A stretch of 64,000 nt of DNA from Rothia halotolerans (GTDB lineage: Bacteria > Actinomycetota > Actinomycetes > Actinomycetales > Micrococcaceae). Both the position numbers and the translations under genes were made by a program. The stretch spans positions 992,001 through 1,056,000 of the forward strand of contig NZ_NOIU01000001.1 of NCBI RefSeq assembly GCF_004136635.1, in the 5' to 3' direction. Of this stretch, positions 39,295-46,545 are shown in pieces. How positions within the stretch are numbered: position 1 is the stretch's first letter; every line of letters starts with the position of its first letter. The notes below the pieces were generated by a model that saw nothing but the letters and a program-made list of their open reading frames with translations, was not told the DNA's origin and made no database searches.

Positions 39295-40647
39295 GTGTCT
39301 GAGATCGTTCAGGAGCAGGACCGCGGGCGCACCCCGCCCCAGGACAACGTGGCCGAGCAGTCGGTCCTCGGCGGGATGATGCTGTCCAAGGACGCGATCG
39401 CCGACGTCGTCGAGGCCCTGCGCGGCGTCGACTTCTACAAGCCCGCCCACGAGTCCATCTACGAGGCCATCGTGGACCTCTACGGCAAGGGCGAGCCCGC
39501 GGACGCGATCACGGTCGCCGACGAGCTGACCAAGCGCGGCGAGCTGAGCCGCATCGGCGGCGCGGCGTACCTCCACTCGCTCATCTCCTCGGTGCCCACG
39601 GCCGCCAACGCCGGCTTCTACGCGGAGATCGTCCGCGAGCGGGCGGTGCTGCGTCGCCTCGTCGAGGCCGGCACCAAGATCGTGCAGCTGGGCTACTCCC
39701 AGGACGGCGAGGTCGACGACGTCGTCAACGAGGCCCAGGCCGAGGTCTACCAGGTGGCCGAGCGGCGCACCGCCGAGGACTACGTCGTCCTCAAGGAGGT
39801 CATCGGCGAGACGGTCGAGGAGATCGAGGCCAACGGCGACAAGACCGACGGCATGCAGGGCGTGCCCACCGGCTTCTACGAGCTCGACGAGCTCACGCAC
39901 GGGCTGATGGGCGGCCAGATGATCGTCGTCGCCGCCCGCCCCGCGGTCGGCAAGTCGACGCTCGCGCTGGACATCGCCCGCTCGGCGTCGATCCACCACA
40001 ACAAGGCCAGCGTGATCTTCTCGCTCGAGATGTCCCGCAACGAGATCGCCATGCGCCTGCTCTCCGCCGAGGCCTCGCTGAACCTCTCCGACCTGCGCCG
40101 CGGCTCCCTGGAGGACAGCCAGTGGTCCAAGATCGCCGAGGTGATGGGCCGGATGGACAAGTCGCCCCTGTTCATCGACGACTCGCCGAACATGTCGATG
40201 ATGGAGATCCGCGCGAAGTGCCGGCGGCTGAAGCAGAAGAACAACCTGCAGCTCGTGGTGCTGGACTACCTGCAGCTGATGTCCTCGGGCAAGCGCGTGG
40301 AGTCGCGTCAGCAGGAGGTCTCGGAGTTCTCGCGCTCGCTGAAACTGCTGGCCAAGGAGCTCGACGTCCCTGTCATCGCGCTCTCGCAGCTGAACCGAGG
40401 TTCCGAGCAGCGCACGGACAAGAAGCCGATGGTCTCGGACCTGCGCGAGTCCGGCTCGATCGAGCAGGACGCGGACATGGTCATCCTGCTGCACCGCGAG
40501 GACATCTACGACAAGGAGTCACCGCGCGCCGGCGAGGCCGACGTGATCGTGGCCAAGCACCGCAACGGACCCACCAAGACGATCACGGTGGCGTTCCAGG
40601 GGCACTACTCTCGGTTCGCGAACATGGCGAGCGACGGCGGGTTCTAG
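39295..40647 (+). CDS. dnaB: Replicative DNA helicase DnaB
   Basis: This 450-residue hexameric helicase unwinds DNA at the fork. The N-terminal domain (PPQDNVAEQSVLGGMML) and the RecA-like C-terminal domain are intact, with Walker A ARPAVGKSTLALD (about residues 216-228) and Walker B LQLVVLDYLQLM. No intein is present. The start is GTG 39295 with GAGGAG upstream. DnaA-box-like sites crowd its upstream region. Confidence 0.97.
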   Translation: MSEIVQEQDRGRTPPQDNVAEQSVLGGMMLSKDAIADVVEALRGVDFYKPAHESIYEAIVDLYGKGEPADAITVADELTKRGELSRIGGAAYLHSLISSVPTAANAGFYAEIVRERAVLRRLVEAGTKIVQLGYSQDGEVDDVVNEAQAEVYQVAERRTAEDYVVLKEVIGETVEEIEANGDKTDGMQGVPTGFYELDELTHGLMGGQMIVVAARPAVGKSTLALDIARSASIHHNKASVIFSLEMSRNEIAMRLLSAEASLNLSDLRRGSLEDSQWSKIAEVMGRMDKSPLFIDDSPNMSMMEIRAKCRRLKQKNNLQLVVLDYLQLMSSGKRVESRQQEVSEFSRSLKLLAKELDVPVIALSQLNRGSEQRTDKKPMVSDLRESGSIEQDADMVILLHREDIYDKESPRAGEADVIVAKHRNGPTKTITVAFQGHYSRFANMASDGGF

Positions 40648-41070
40648 GCGAGCGCCGGGGCGGAGGCCTCCGCTGGGACGTTCGTCTTTCCCCGGAGTGA
40701 TCCCGGGCAGCCCCGCGGTGCGGCCCGGGCATGCGCCGTCCTCCGCCGGCCCAGATCTGCAGGCTGCGGAGGCCCGGCGCAGCGCATGGATCCGCCTTCG
40801 TCCTCGAAGCAGCCGAAGCCCATCGACTCCCATCGGAGGAAAGGGGCAGACGCCGTCCCCCGAAAGGCGTACAAAGGAGAAACATAGGTTCTCCATACGG
40901 GAGACCCACCCGCATCTGACTGAATGGCAGGAGAGTTCTCAGCGAGAAAGGGCGGCCGAGCGTCCCGAGGCGCCGCACGGCGTTCAGGGCGAGGCCGCGG
41001 CTCGCGTCCGGGCCCGCGGACCCGGCCATCACCTGACCCCCGGGTCCAGAGACCGACGGAGAAGAAGCCG
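40648..41070 (+). other. dnaB to acyltransferase-like gene, non-coding
   Basis: In this 423-bp gap I see a -10-like TAGGTT (40885-40890) and an imperfect inverted repeat GGTTCTCC/GGGAGACC just after it, which may belong to the next gene. Open frames here look like GC-driven shadows. Confidence 0.4.
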
Positions 41071-42315
41071 ATGAGTGAGAAGCCATCGACGGAGGAAGAG
41101 GCGACGGGAAAGGCTCCGCTCGCTCCTGCCAGATCCCACCGTCTCGTGGGGATCGACGCCGCCCGCGGTCTGGCCCTGATCGGGATGGTCGCCATCCACA
41201 TCCTCCCCTCGTGGAGCGACCAGACCGGCCGGCCCACGGTGACGTGGCTGCTGTTCTCCGGGAACGCGGCGGCGCTGTTCGCGCTGCTGGCCGGCGTCGG
41301 GCTCGCCCTGATGTCCGGCGGCCGCCGCCCGCACAAGGGGCGGCGCATGCTGGCCGACCGCGTGGGGCTGGCGGTGCGCGCGGTGCTGATCGCCCTCCTC
41401 GGCCTCTGCGTCAGCGCGGTCATGCCGGCCGACCCGCCGGCCTACAGCATCCTGGTCTACTACGGCGCGTTCTTCCTGCTGGCCATCCCGTTCCTGAAGG
41501 CGAGGCCCCTGACGCTCTTCGTCTGGGCCGGCATCCTCTGCGTCGCCGTGCCCGTGCTGATGCAGAGCCTCCGGGAGGAGCTCCCGGACTGGACCGTCTA
41601 CAACCCGACGTTCTCCGACGTCTTCGAGGCGCCGGCCGCCACGCTCTCCCAGCTCCTGCTGACGGGGACCTACCCCGCCCTGGCGTACCTGGTCTTCGTG
41701 CTCGCCGGCCTGGGGCTGGGGCGTCTGAACCTGCGCGAGACCACCAACCAGGTCCGGATCCTGGTGGCGGGCGTGGTCATCGCGCTCCTCGCCCGGCTCG
41801 GATCCCATATCCTGCTCTACGGCATGGGCGGCTTCGAGCAGCTGTACCTGACCAGTCCCTTCGGCCGGGGACAGCTGCGGGACGCGCTGATCTGGGGCCC
41901 GGACTTCATCCCGACCAACTCCGCGTGGTGGTACGCGATCGCCACGCCCCACACCGAGATGCCGCTCGCGATCGCCTCGAGCCTGGGCATATCGCTCGCG
42001 GCGCTGGGCGCCTTCCTGCTGGTGGGCAACAGGATCGCGGAGTGGCTGAGGCCCCTGAGCGCGATGGGGGCCATGACGCTGACGCTCTACACCGCGCACC
42101 TGCTGGCCCTCTCCGCCGAGGTGCACTACGAGCTGCCCTACCTGTGGTTCCTCATCCAGATCGGGGTGGCCGTCGCCTTCGCCCTCGTCTGGCAGAGGTG
42201 GCTGGGGAAGGGACCGCTGGAGCGGGGGATCGGCGCGGCGGTCACGGGCACCCGGCGCGTGGTCATGGGGCGCACGCGGCGCCACGGTGGACCCGGCGAG
42301 ATGCGCGAGGGATGA
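41071..42315 (+). CDS. DUF418/DUF1624-like membrane acyltransferase-type protein
   Basis: This 414-residue protein has 10 to 11 membrane helices. It begins the conserved region with RLVGIDAARGLALIGMVAIH (residues 25-44), the signature of heparan-alpha-glucosaminide acetyltransferase-like and DUF418 proteins, which move acyl groups across the plasma membrane. ATG 41071 has GGAGAAG upstream; a longer frame from 40924 adds only Arg/Gly-rich sequence. The substrate is unknown. Confidence 0.8.
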   Translation: MSEKPSTEEEATGKAPLAPARSHRLVGIDAARGLALIGMVAIHILPSWSDQTGRPTVTWLLFSGNAAALFALLAGVGLALMSGGRRPHKGRRMLADRVGLAVRAVLIALLGLCVSAVMPADPPAYSILVYYGAFFLLAIPFLKARPLTLFVWAGILCVAVPVLMQSLREELPDWTVYNPTFSDVFEAPAATLSQLLLTGTYPALAYLVFVLAGLGLGRLNLRETTNQVRILVAGVVIALLARLGSHILLYGMGGFEQLYLTSPFGRGQLRDALIWGPDFIPTNSAWWYAIATPHTEMPLAIASSLGISLAALGAFLLVGNRIAEWLRPLSAMGAMTLTLYTAHLLALSAEVHYELPYLWFLIQIGVAVAFALVWQRWLGKGPLERGIGAAVTGTRRVVMGRTRRHGGPGEMREG

Positions 42316-42334
42316 GATGCCGGGCGCCGGGCGT

Positions 42335-42361
42335 CCCAGCGAAACCCCAGGAATCGCTGGG
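42335..42361 (+). terminator. Hairpin after DUF418-like gene
   Basis: CCCAGCGA pairs with TCGCTGGG (loop 11 nt), followed by TGTTCTG, 20 bp after the stop. Confidence 0.6.
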
Positions 42362-42404
42362 TGTTCTGAAGGGTCTGCCACAGTTCGTGCGCAGGGCGGA
42401 TCCC

Positions 42405-42492
42405 TACAGTAGGAACTACCTCAAAGGTGCGAGTGATTGAGAACCCGAACGGCCCCGCCGGAGTGTTGAGCTCCGAGCGGGGTCGTTTGGTG
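42405..42492 (+). ncRNA. Candidate small RNA
   Basis: A -10 TACAGT (42405-42410) is followed, after about 40 nt without a start codon plus ribosome site, by a GC-rich hairpin (42451-42484: GGCCCCGC/GCGGGGTC with inner GGAG/CTCC) and GTTTGGTGTGTT. This is promoter-like plus terminator-like architecture without an open frame. The 308-bp gap 42316-42623 contains nothing else except the repeat at 42521. Confidence 0.3.
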
Positions 42493-42520
42493 TGTTCAGG
42501 GGCTGTGGCTACGATCGCGG

Positions 42521-42555
42521 CCAGGCCAGGCCAGGCCAGGCCAGGCCAGGCCAGG
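42521..42555. repeat. Perfect tandem repeat, CCAGG x7
   Basis: Seven exact 5-bp units lie between the small-RNA candidate and the end of the tetR-type gene. Confidence 0.9.
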
Positions 42556-42623
42556 GCAAGGAGGCTGAACATGACAGCGCCGTGGCCTTCTCCGGAAGAT
42601 GAAGGACTGACGCCGCAGAAGGA

Positions 42624-43331
42624 TCAGGCCTCCGCCTCCGTGGCCCCCTCGAGGTCCAGACGCCGGGCGGTCGTCCTCACCCAGCGCTCCAAGATCTCTT
42701 CGCCGTGCCGTGCGAGGTCGGCCCCCAGATAACCGAAGACCTCGGCGTTGATCACGCCGATGAGGGAGAGCCACACCTCGACGGCGTCGGCCGCGGCGCC
42801 AGTCGGGGCCTGCACGTCGAGGTCGCGCATCCCCTCGGCCAGCTCCTCCCGATAGGCGGGGCTGAGGGAGCTCGTCTCCTCCTCGGGCGTGCGATCGTGC
42901 CCGAGTATCTCGACGAATCGCGCCATCACCCGGGTCCCCGGCCCGGTGGTCCGCTGGGCGGGGGCGACGTAGCCGGGGACCGGCGTGCCGTAGATGAGGG
43001 ACCAGCGCTCCGGATGCCCGACGGCCCACGAGCGCATCGCCCGCGCCACGGCGGGGAAGGCCTCCGCGGGGTTCACGGGGTCCGTGGCGGGGTCTGAGAG
43101 CACCGATTCCGCGAGGTCCTCGTAGGCGTCCACCACCAGGAGGGTCAGGAGCTCGTCCCGGGTGGAGACGTGGCGGTATATCGCCGAGGACGCCACCCCC
43201 AGCTGACGGGCGATCTCCCGCACCGAGAGCCCCGCGGCCCCCCGGTCGGCGAGCTGGGCCCTGCCCGCCCGGATGATGCCGCGGCGCATCTCCTCGCGAG
43301 CCTCGGCATGGGATCTGCGGACCTTTGTCAT
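42624..43331 (-). CDS. TetR/AcrR-family regulator
   Basis: This 235-residue repressor-type protein has an N-terminal TetR helix-turn-helix (LSVREIARQLGVASSAIYRH, about residues 40-59). The ligand domain resembles the TetR_C WHG type (SWAVGHPERWSLIYGTPVPGY). It is divergent from an NAD-binding protein gene; two near-identical palindromes lie between them (43372 and 43428), so it probably controls both genes. ATG 43331 is used; the frame agrees with the usual HTH offset. Confidence 0.9.
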   Translation of the reverse strand: MTKVRRSHAEAREEMRRGIIRAGRAQLADRGAAGLSVREIARQLGVASSAIYRHVSTRDELLTLLVVDAYEDLAESVLSDPATDPVNPAEAFPAVARAMRSWAVGHPERWSLIYGTPVPGYVAPAQRTTGPGTRVMARFVEILGHDRTPEEETSSLSPAYREELAEGMRDLDVQAPTGAAADAVEVWLSLIGVINAEVFGYLGADLARHGEEILERWVRTTARRLDLEGATEAEA

Positions 43332-43371
43332 GGGAACAGTCTGCCAGGAGAGAGTGTCCGAGGGAATTTGG

Positions 43372-43384
43372 AGAGCAGTGCTCT
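43372..43384. promoter_or_regulatory. TetR operator-like palindrome 1
   Basis: AGAGCA-G-TGCTCT is a perfect 13-bp palindrome 41 bp upstream of the tetR-type gene. Confidence 0.7.
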
Positions 43385-43427
43385 TGAAAAGTCTCGCCAG
43401 TCATCCTAGGCTGGGAGCGACTTATAG

Positions 43428-43440
43428 AGAGCACTGCTCA
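43428..43440. promoter_or_regulatory. TetR operator-like palindrome 2
   Basis: AGAGCA-C-TGCTCA copies the first site (11-bp perfect core). It directly follows a -10 TATAGA (43423-43428) that would drive the rightward NAD-binding protein gene. Confidence 0.7.
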
Positions 43441-43456
43441 CAGAATGGAGAGGGTC

Positions 43457-44404
43457 ATGAAGTATCTCGTCACGGGAGCGGGGCAGATCGGGCGGCAGCT
43501 CGTCGCGGATCTGGGCGCGGAGGGGCACGACGTCGTCGTGCTGCGTCGCGGGGAGGGCGCGGTGCCCGGCGCCCGGACGGTGAGCGGGGATGCGGCGGAC
43601 CGGGACCTGCTGCGGACGGCTGCGGCCGGGGCGAGCGCCGTCTTCCACTGCGTCCACACCTCCTACGACGCCGAAGCGTGGGAGCGCGACCTGCCCGGCC
43701 GGGAGCGGGCCGTCATGGACATGGCGGCAGAGCTCGGGATCCCCGTGGTCTTCCCGGAGTCCGTCTACGCCTTCGGCGAGGGTGCCCGCGACCTGAGCGA
43801 GGACGCCGCCTGGGAGCCGGCCTCGCCCCTCGGCGAGGTGCGCAGGCGTCTGCTGGCCGCGCGCGAGGCGCATCCGGCTCGCACGCTCTCCGTGGTGGCC
43901 GCGGACCTCCTCGGTCCCACCGCGAACCCGCAGACCTCCGTCTACAAGATGATGGTGCTGGGGCCGGCGCGCCGAGGACGCACGGCCTGGGTCATGGGCG
44001 ATCCGGACGCCCCGCGCAGCTTCACCTACATCCCCGATCTCAGCGCCGCGATGGTCGTGGCGGCCCAGAGGTGCGAGGCCCTGGCGCCCGGAGGGAGCGC
44101 GGTGCTGATGGCCCCGAGCGGGGGCCCGCTGAGCCAGCGGCGAATGGCCGCGGACGCCGCGCGCGTCTCCGGCCGCCGGAGGGCGAGGGTCCGCCGGATC
44201 CCCCGCCGGGTCTTCACCGTGGGCGGCCTCTTCTCGCCGATGATGCGGGAGCTGGGGCGCCAGTCGTACCTGTGGCGGCACCCCAGTGTGCTGCGCCCGG
44301 GACGCCTCGCGCGTGAGTACGGCATGACGCCGACGCCGTGGGATGCGGTCGTGCGCGAGGAGTGCGACGAGGGAGATGTCGGCGGTGAGCTGCGGGGCCG
44401 CTGA
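43457..44404 (+). CDS. NAD(P)-dependent epimerase/dehydratase-like protein
   Basis: This 315-residue Rossmann-fold protein of the atypical SDR group starts MKYLVTGAGQIGRQLV with the dinucleotide motif GAGQIG. The classic YxxxK pair is not obvious; a Tyr-Ala-Phe-Gly (SVYAFGEG) follows the strand VVFPESV as in epimerases. ATG 43457 is chosen because GGAGAGGG precedes it; ATG 43445 overlaps that ribosome site. Divergent TetR-type control suggests induction by a small molecule. The substrate is unknown. Confidence 0.8.
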   Translation: MKYLVTGAGQIGRQLVADLGAEGHDVVVLRRGEGAVPGARTVSGDAADRDLLRTAAAGASAVFHCVHTSYDAEAWERDLPGRERAVMDMAAELGIPVVFPESVYAFGEGARDLSEDAAWEPASPLGEVRRRLLAAREAHPARTLSVVAADLLGPTANPQTSVYKMMVLGPARRGRTAWVMGDPDAPRSFTYIPDLSAAMVVAAQRCEALAPGGSAVLMAPSGGPLSQRRMAADAARVSGRRRARVRRIPRRVFTVGGLFSPMMRELGRQSYLWRHPSVLRPGRLAREYGMTPTPWDAVVREECDEGDVGGELRGR

Positions 44405-44645
44405 GGGGTTGTTCGAGGGGGCGACATCGGCCGATGAAGGGAACTCTGGTCAGCCCGTCCGTGAAGGGGACCGGCTCCCGCCCTGAGTCTTAAGTATCGG
44501 AGGGGTTGTGTAAACCCCGGTCAGGATATCCCCCCTCACAGTATGCGAAAGTATCATTGATTTCTCCTCAGGGAAGACGGATATCATCACCTCACATGGT
44601 CCTGAACGGCTGGGGCGGCTATCAGGCGATGACCTGGGGGGAACG

Positions 44646-44687
44646 ATGAGAAGAATGCTCAGATCGACCACTGCCGCCGCTCTGTGA
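44646..44687 (+). CDS. 13-residue leader or truncated signal-peptide ORF
   Basis: MRRMLRSTTAAAL has a strong ribosome site (GGGGGGAACG) before ATG 44646 and looks like the n-region and first h-region residues of a signal peptide. It stops at TGA 44685-44687, whose last base starts the next gene (TGATG). It may be a coupled leader peptide or the scar of a deleted secreted-protein gene. Confidence 0.4.
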   Translation: MRRMLRSTTAAAL

Positions 44688-45100
44688 TGAGTCGCGGGAG
44701 GGAGGCCTGGGAACATCGCAGCTCGCGTTTCATCGAGGAGCAGATGACTGCGAGGATCCCGGGGATCGATCTCGAGGATCCGTGGATGGATGAGTCGCTG
44801 CGTGCTGCCGAGGCCGAATTCCTCAAAGGCTTCGCGCATGCTAATGGCATGGCAACGGATGTCTTCGAGGAATATCAGATGTATCTCGGCGAAGGCCTCA
44901 TCCGAGCTTTCGAGGGACGATGGGCGCACCTTCCGTCAGAGCTCCTCGGCGAGACGGGGCAGGCCGGCAGGGGCATCGCGTACCGTCGTATGGAGCCCGT
45001 GGACATCACCGACGGGATGATCGGCTTCGCGCTCGCCGAGCGCTCGGGCGAGTGGTGGGCCTCGGTCTTCAGGAGCAATCGGGAGCTCATGCCGGATTGA
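44687..45100 (+). CDS. Hypothetical protein
   Basis: This 137-residue soluble, acidic protein is not recognised. Notable features are an N-terminal amphipathic, helix-rich half (FIEEQMTARIPGIDLEDPWM) and a C-terminal Trp-rich segment (ALAERSGEWWASVF). It lacks its own ribosome site, and ATG 44687 overlaps the stop of the 13-codon ORF, so expression would depend on coupling. Local GC is lower than in flanking genes, and the 282-bp region before it is AT-richer with hairpin GGGGTT/AACCCC (44502-44518). It could be an acquired or remnant gene. Confidence 0.5.
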   Translation: MSRGREAWEHRSSRFIEEQMTARIPGIDLEDPWMDESLRAAEAEFLKGFAHANGMATDVFEEYQMYLGEGLIRAFEGRWAHLPSELLGETGQAGRGIAYRRMEPVDITDGMIGFALAERSGEWWASVFRSNRELMPD

Positions 45101-45130
45101 CCCCAGGCCCGAGGCCCTCCGCCCGAGACC

Positions 45131-45979
45131 TCAGGCGGAAGGCGCGGAGGGATCCGCTTCCGCGGAGGCCGCAGGCTCCTCTGCAGGAGCCTCCCGGCCG
45201 GCGTCCCGCTCGTGCACCAACTCGTGGACCCCCGAGATCACCTCGGTGGGCCGGAACGGGTACCGCTTGATCTCGGTCTCGTCCGAGATGCCGGTGAGCG
45301 TCAGGATCGTGTGCAGCCCCGCCTCGATGCCGGCGACGACGTCGGTGTCCATCCGATCGCCGATCATCGCCGTCGTCTCCGAGTGGGCGCCGATCCGGTT
45401 GAGGGCGGAGCGGAACATCATGGGATTCGGCTTGCCGACCACGTAGGGCACCCGCCCGGTGGCCTTGGTGATCAGCGCGGTGATCGCGCCGGTGGCGGGC
45501 AGGACGCCGTCCGCGCTGGGGCCGGTCGCGTCCGGGTTGGTGGCGATGAAGCGGGAGCCGTCGAGGATGAGGCGGATGGCCTTGGTGATCGCGTCGAACG
45601 AGTAGTTCCGCGTCTCGCCGACGACGACGTAGTCCGGGTCGGTCTCGGTCATGATGAAGCCGGCCTCGTGCAGGGCGGTGGTCATGCCCGCCTCGCCGAT
45701 CACGAACACGGAGCCACCCGGCATCTGCTTGGCCAGGAAGTCCGCGGTGGCCAGGGCGGACGTCCAGATCCGCTCCTCGGGAACCACGAGGCCCGAGGCC
45801 CGCAGCCGGGCGGAGAGGTCGCGGGCGGTGAAGATCGAGTTGTTGGTGAGGACCAGGTAGGGCGCGTCCTCGCGGCGCCACTGGTGCAGGAGGTCGGCGG
45901 CCCCGGGGAGGGCCTTGTTCTCCTGGACGAGCACGCCGTCCATGTCGGTGAGCCAGCTGGTGATGTGACTGCGATCCAT
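45131..45979 (-). CDS. HAD-superfamily IIA phosphatase (NagD-like)
   Basis: This 282-residue cytosolic phosphatase has HAD motif I TDMDGVLVQENKALPGA (residues 11-27; Asp-x-Asp), motif II VLTNNS, the C2A cap and GKPNP, and motif IV IGDRMDTDVVAGIEAG. ATG 45979 is preferred to an in-frame start at 46081 because GGAGGCGG precedes it and the catalytic motif then lies at the usual distance. A -10 TACAGT (minus strand, 46040-46035) is upstream. The substrate is unknown; relatives act on sugar or nucleotide monophosphates. A disordered Ala/Glu-rich tail follows residue 255. Confidence 0.9.
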   Translation of the reverse strand: MDRSHITSWLTDMDGVLVQENKALPGAADLLHQWRREDAPYLVLTNNSIFTARDLSARLRASGLVVPEERIWTSALATADFLAKQMPGGSVFVIGEAGMTTALHEAGFIMTETDPDYVVVGETRNYSFDAITKAIRLILDGSRFIATNPDATGPSADGVLPATGAITALITKATGRVPYVVGKPNPMMFRSALNRIGAHSETTAMIGDRMDTDVVAGIEAGLHTILTLTGISDETEIKRYPFRPTEVISGVHELVHERDAGREAPAEEPAASAEADPSAPSA

Positions 45980-46177
45980 CGAATCCGCCTCCAGGGTCGA
46001 GTTCGGCGCGGCGGGGGCCTGCCCTTGGTTAATCACTGTAGTGGCTCCGCGGATTCCCGTCCCGCTATGGGGAAGCCGCAACCGAGGTGAGGGTCCTTGG
46101 AGAGCGGGTTTGATAGGAGCGGGGGTGGAAGACGGACAGACGCATCTGAGCGAGAGAGAACCGCATCATGTCCTTAA

Positions 46178-46314
46178 CTAGGGATATTCGGAGGTTTCGT
46201 TCCGAAAATCTGAGTGGTCCTTGTCCAACGAGGCACGGGGAGGTCGAGTTTTCGGCAGGATGGCTCCGAAATCCGTTAGTAATGCGCAGATCATCGATTG
46301 TTTCTCCGCTGGTG
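46178..46314. repeat. Structured repeat, copy 1
   Basis: This about 137-bp element matches 48315-48456 at both ends: CTAGGGATATTCGGAGGTTTC at the left, and GCTCCGAAA, TTAGTAATGCGCAG and CGCTGGTG at the right. Outer TTCGGAG (46187-46193) pairs with CTCCGAA (46264-46270), inner CCGAAAA (46202-46208) with TTTTCGG (46249-46255). The remaining parts of the 566-bp gap 45980-46545 contain the HAD promoter and no supported gene. Confidence 0.75.
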
Positions 46315-46545
46315 CTGTTTCGCAGCCTCGCCGGGACTATCGGGCTCGAGCGGTGACCCGGCATAGGGAGAAGGGGCGATGCGGCTTGTGTGGTCCGATG
46401 CGTCGGGGCCCGGAAAAGGCGGACATCGGTGCGCCCCGGTGATGAGGACGCGGAGAGGCTCCACGGGGCTGAGGGGCGTCAGCCATCCTCGCTGCCGGTG
46501 TCATCGCCTCTCCGAATGACCGGATATTATGTGGGTGATCCCCGT

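Noticed and set aside
44450-44929. Minus-strand open frame of about 159 codons
   Set aside because: It crosses the non-coding leader and the plus-strand gene, and no start signal or motif supports it.
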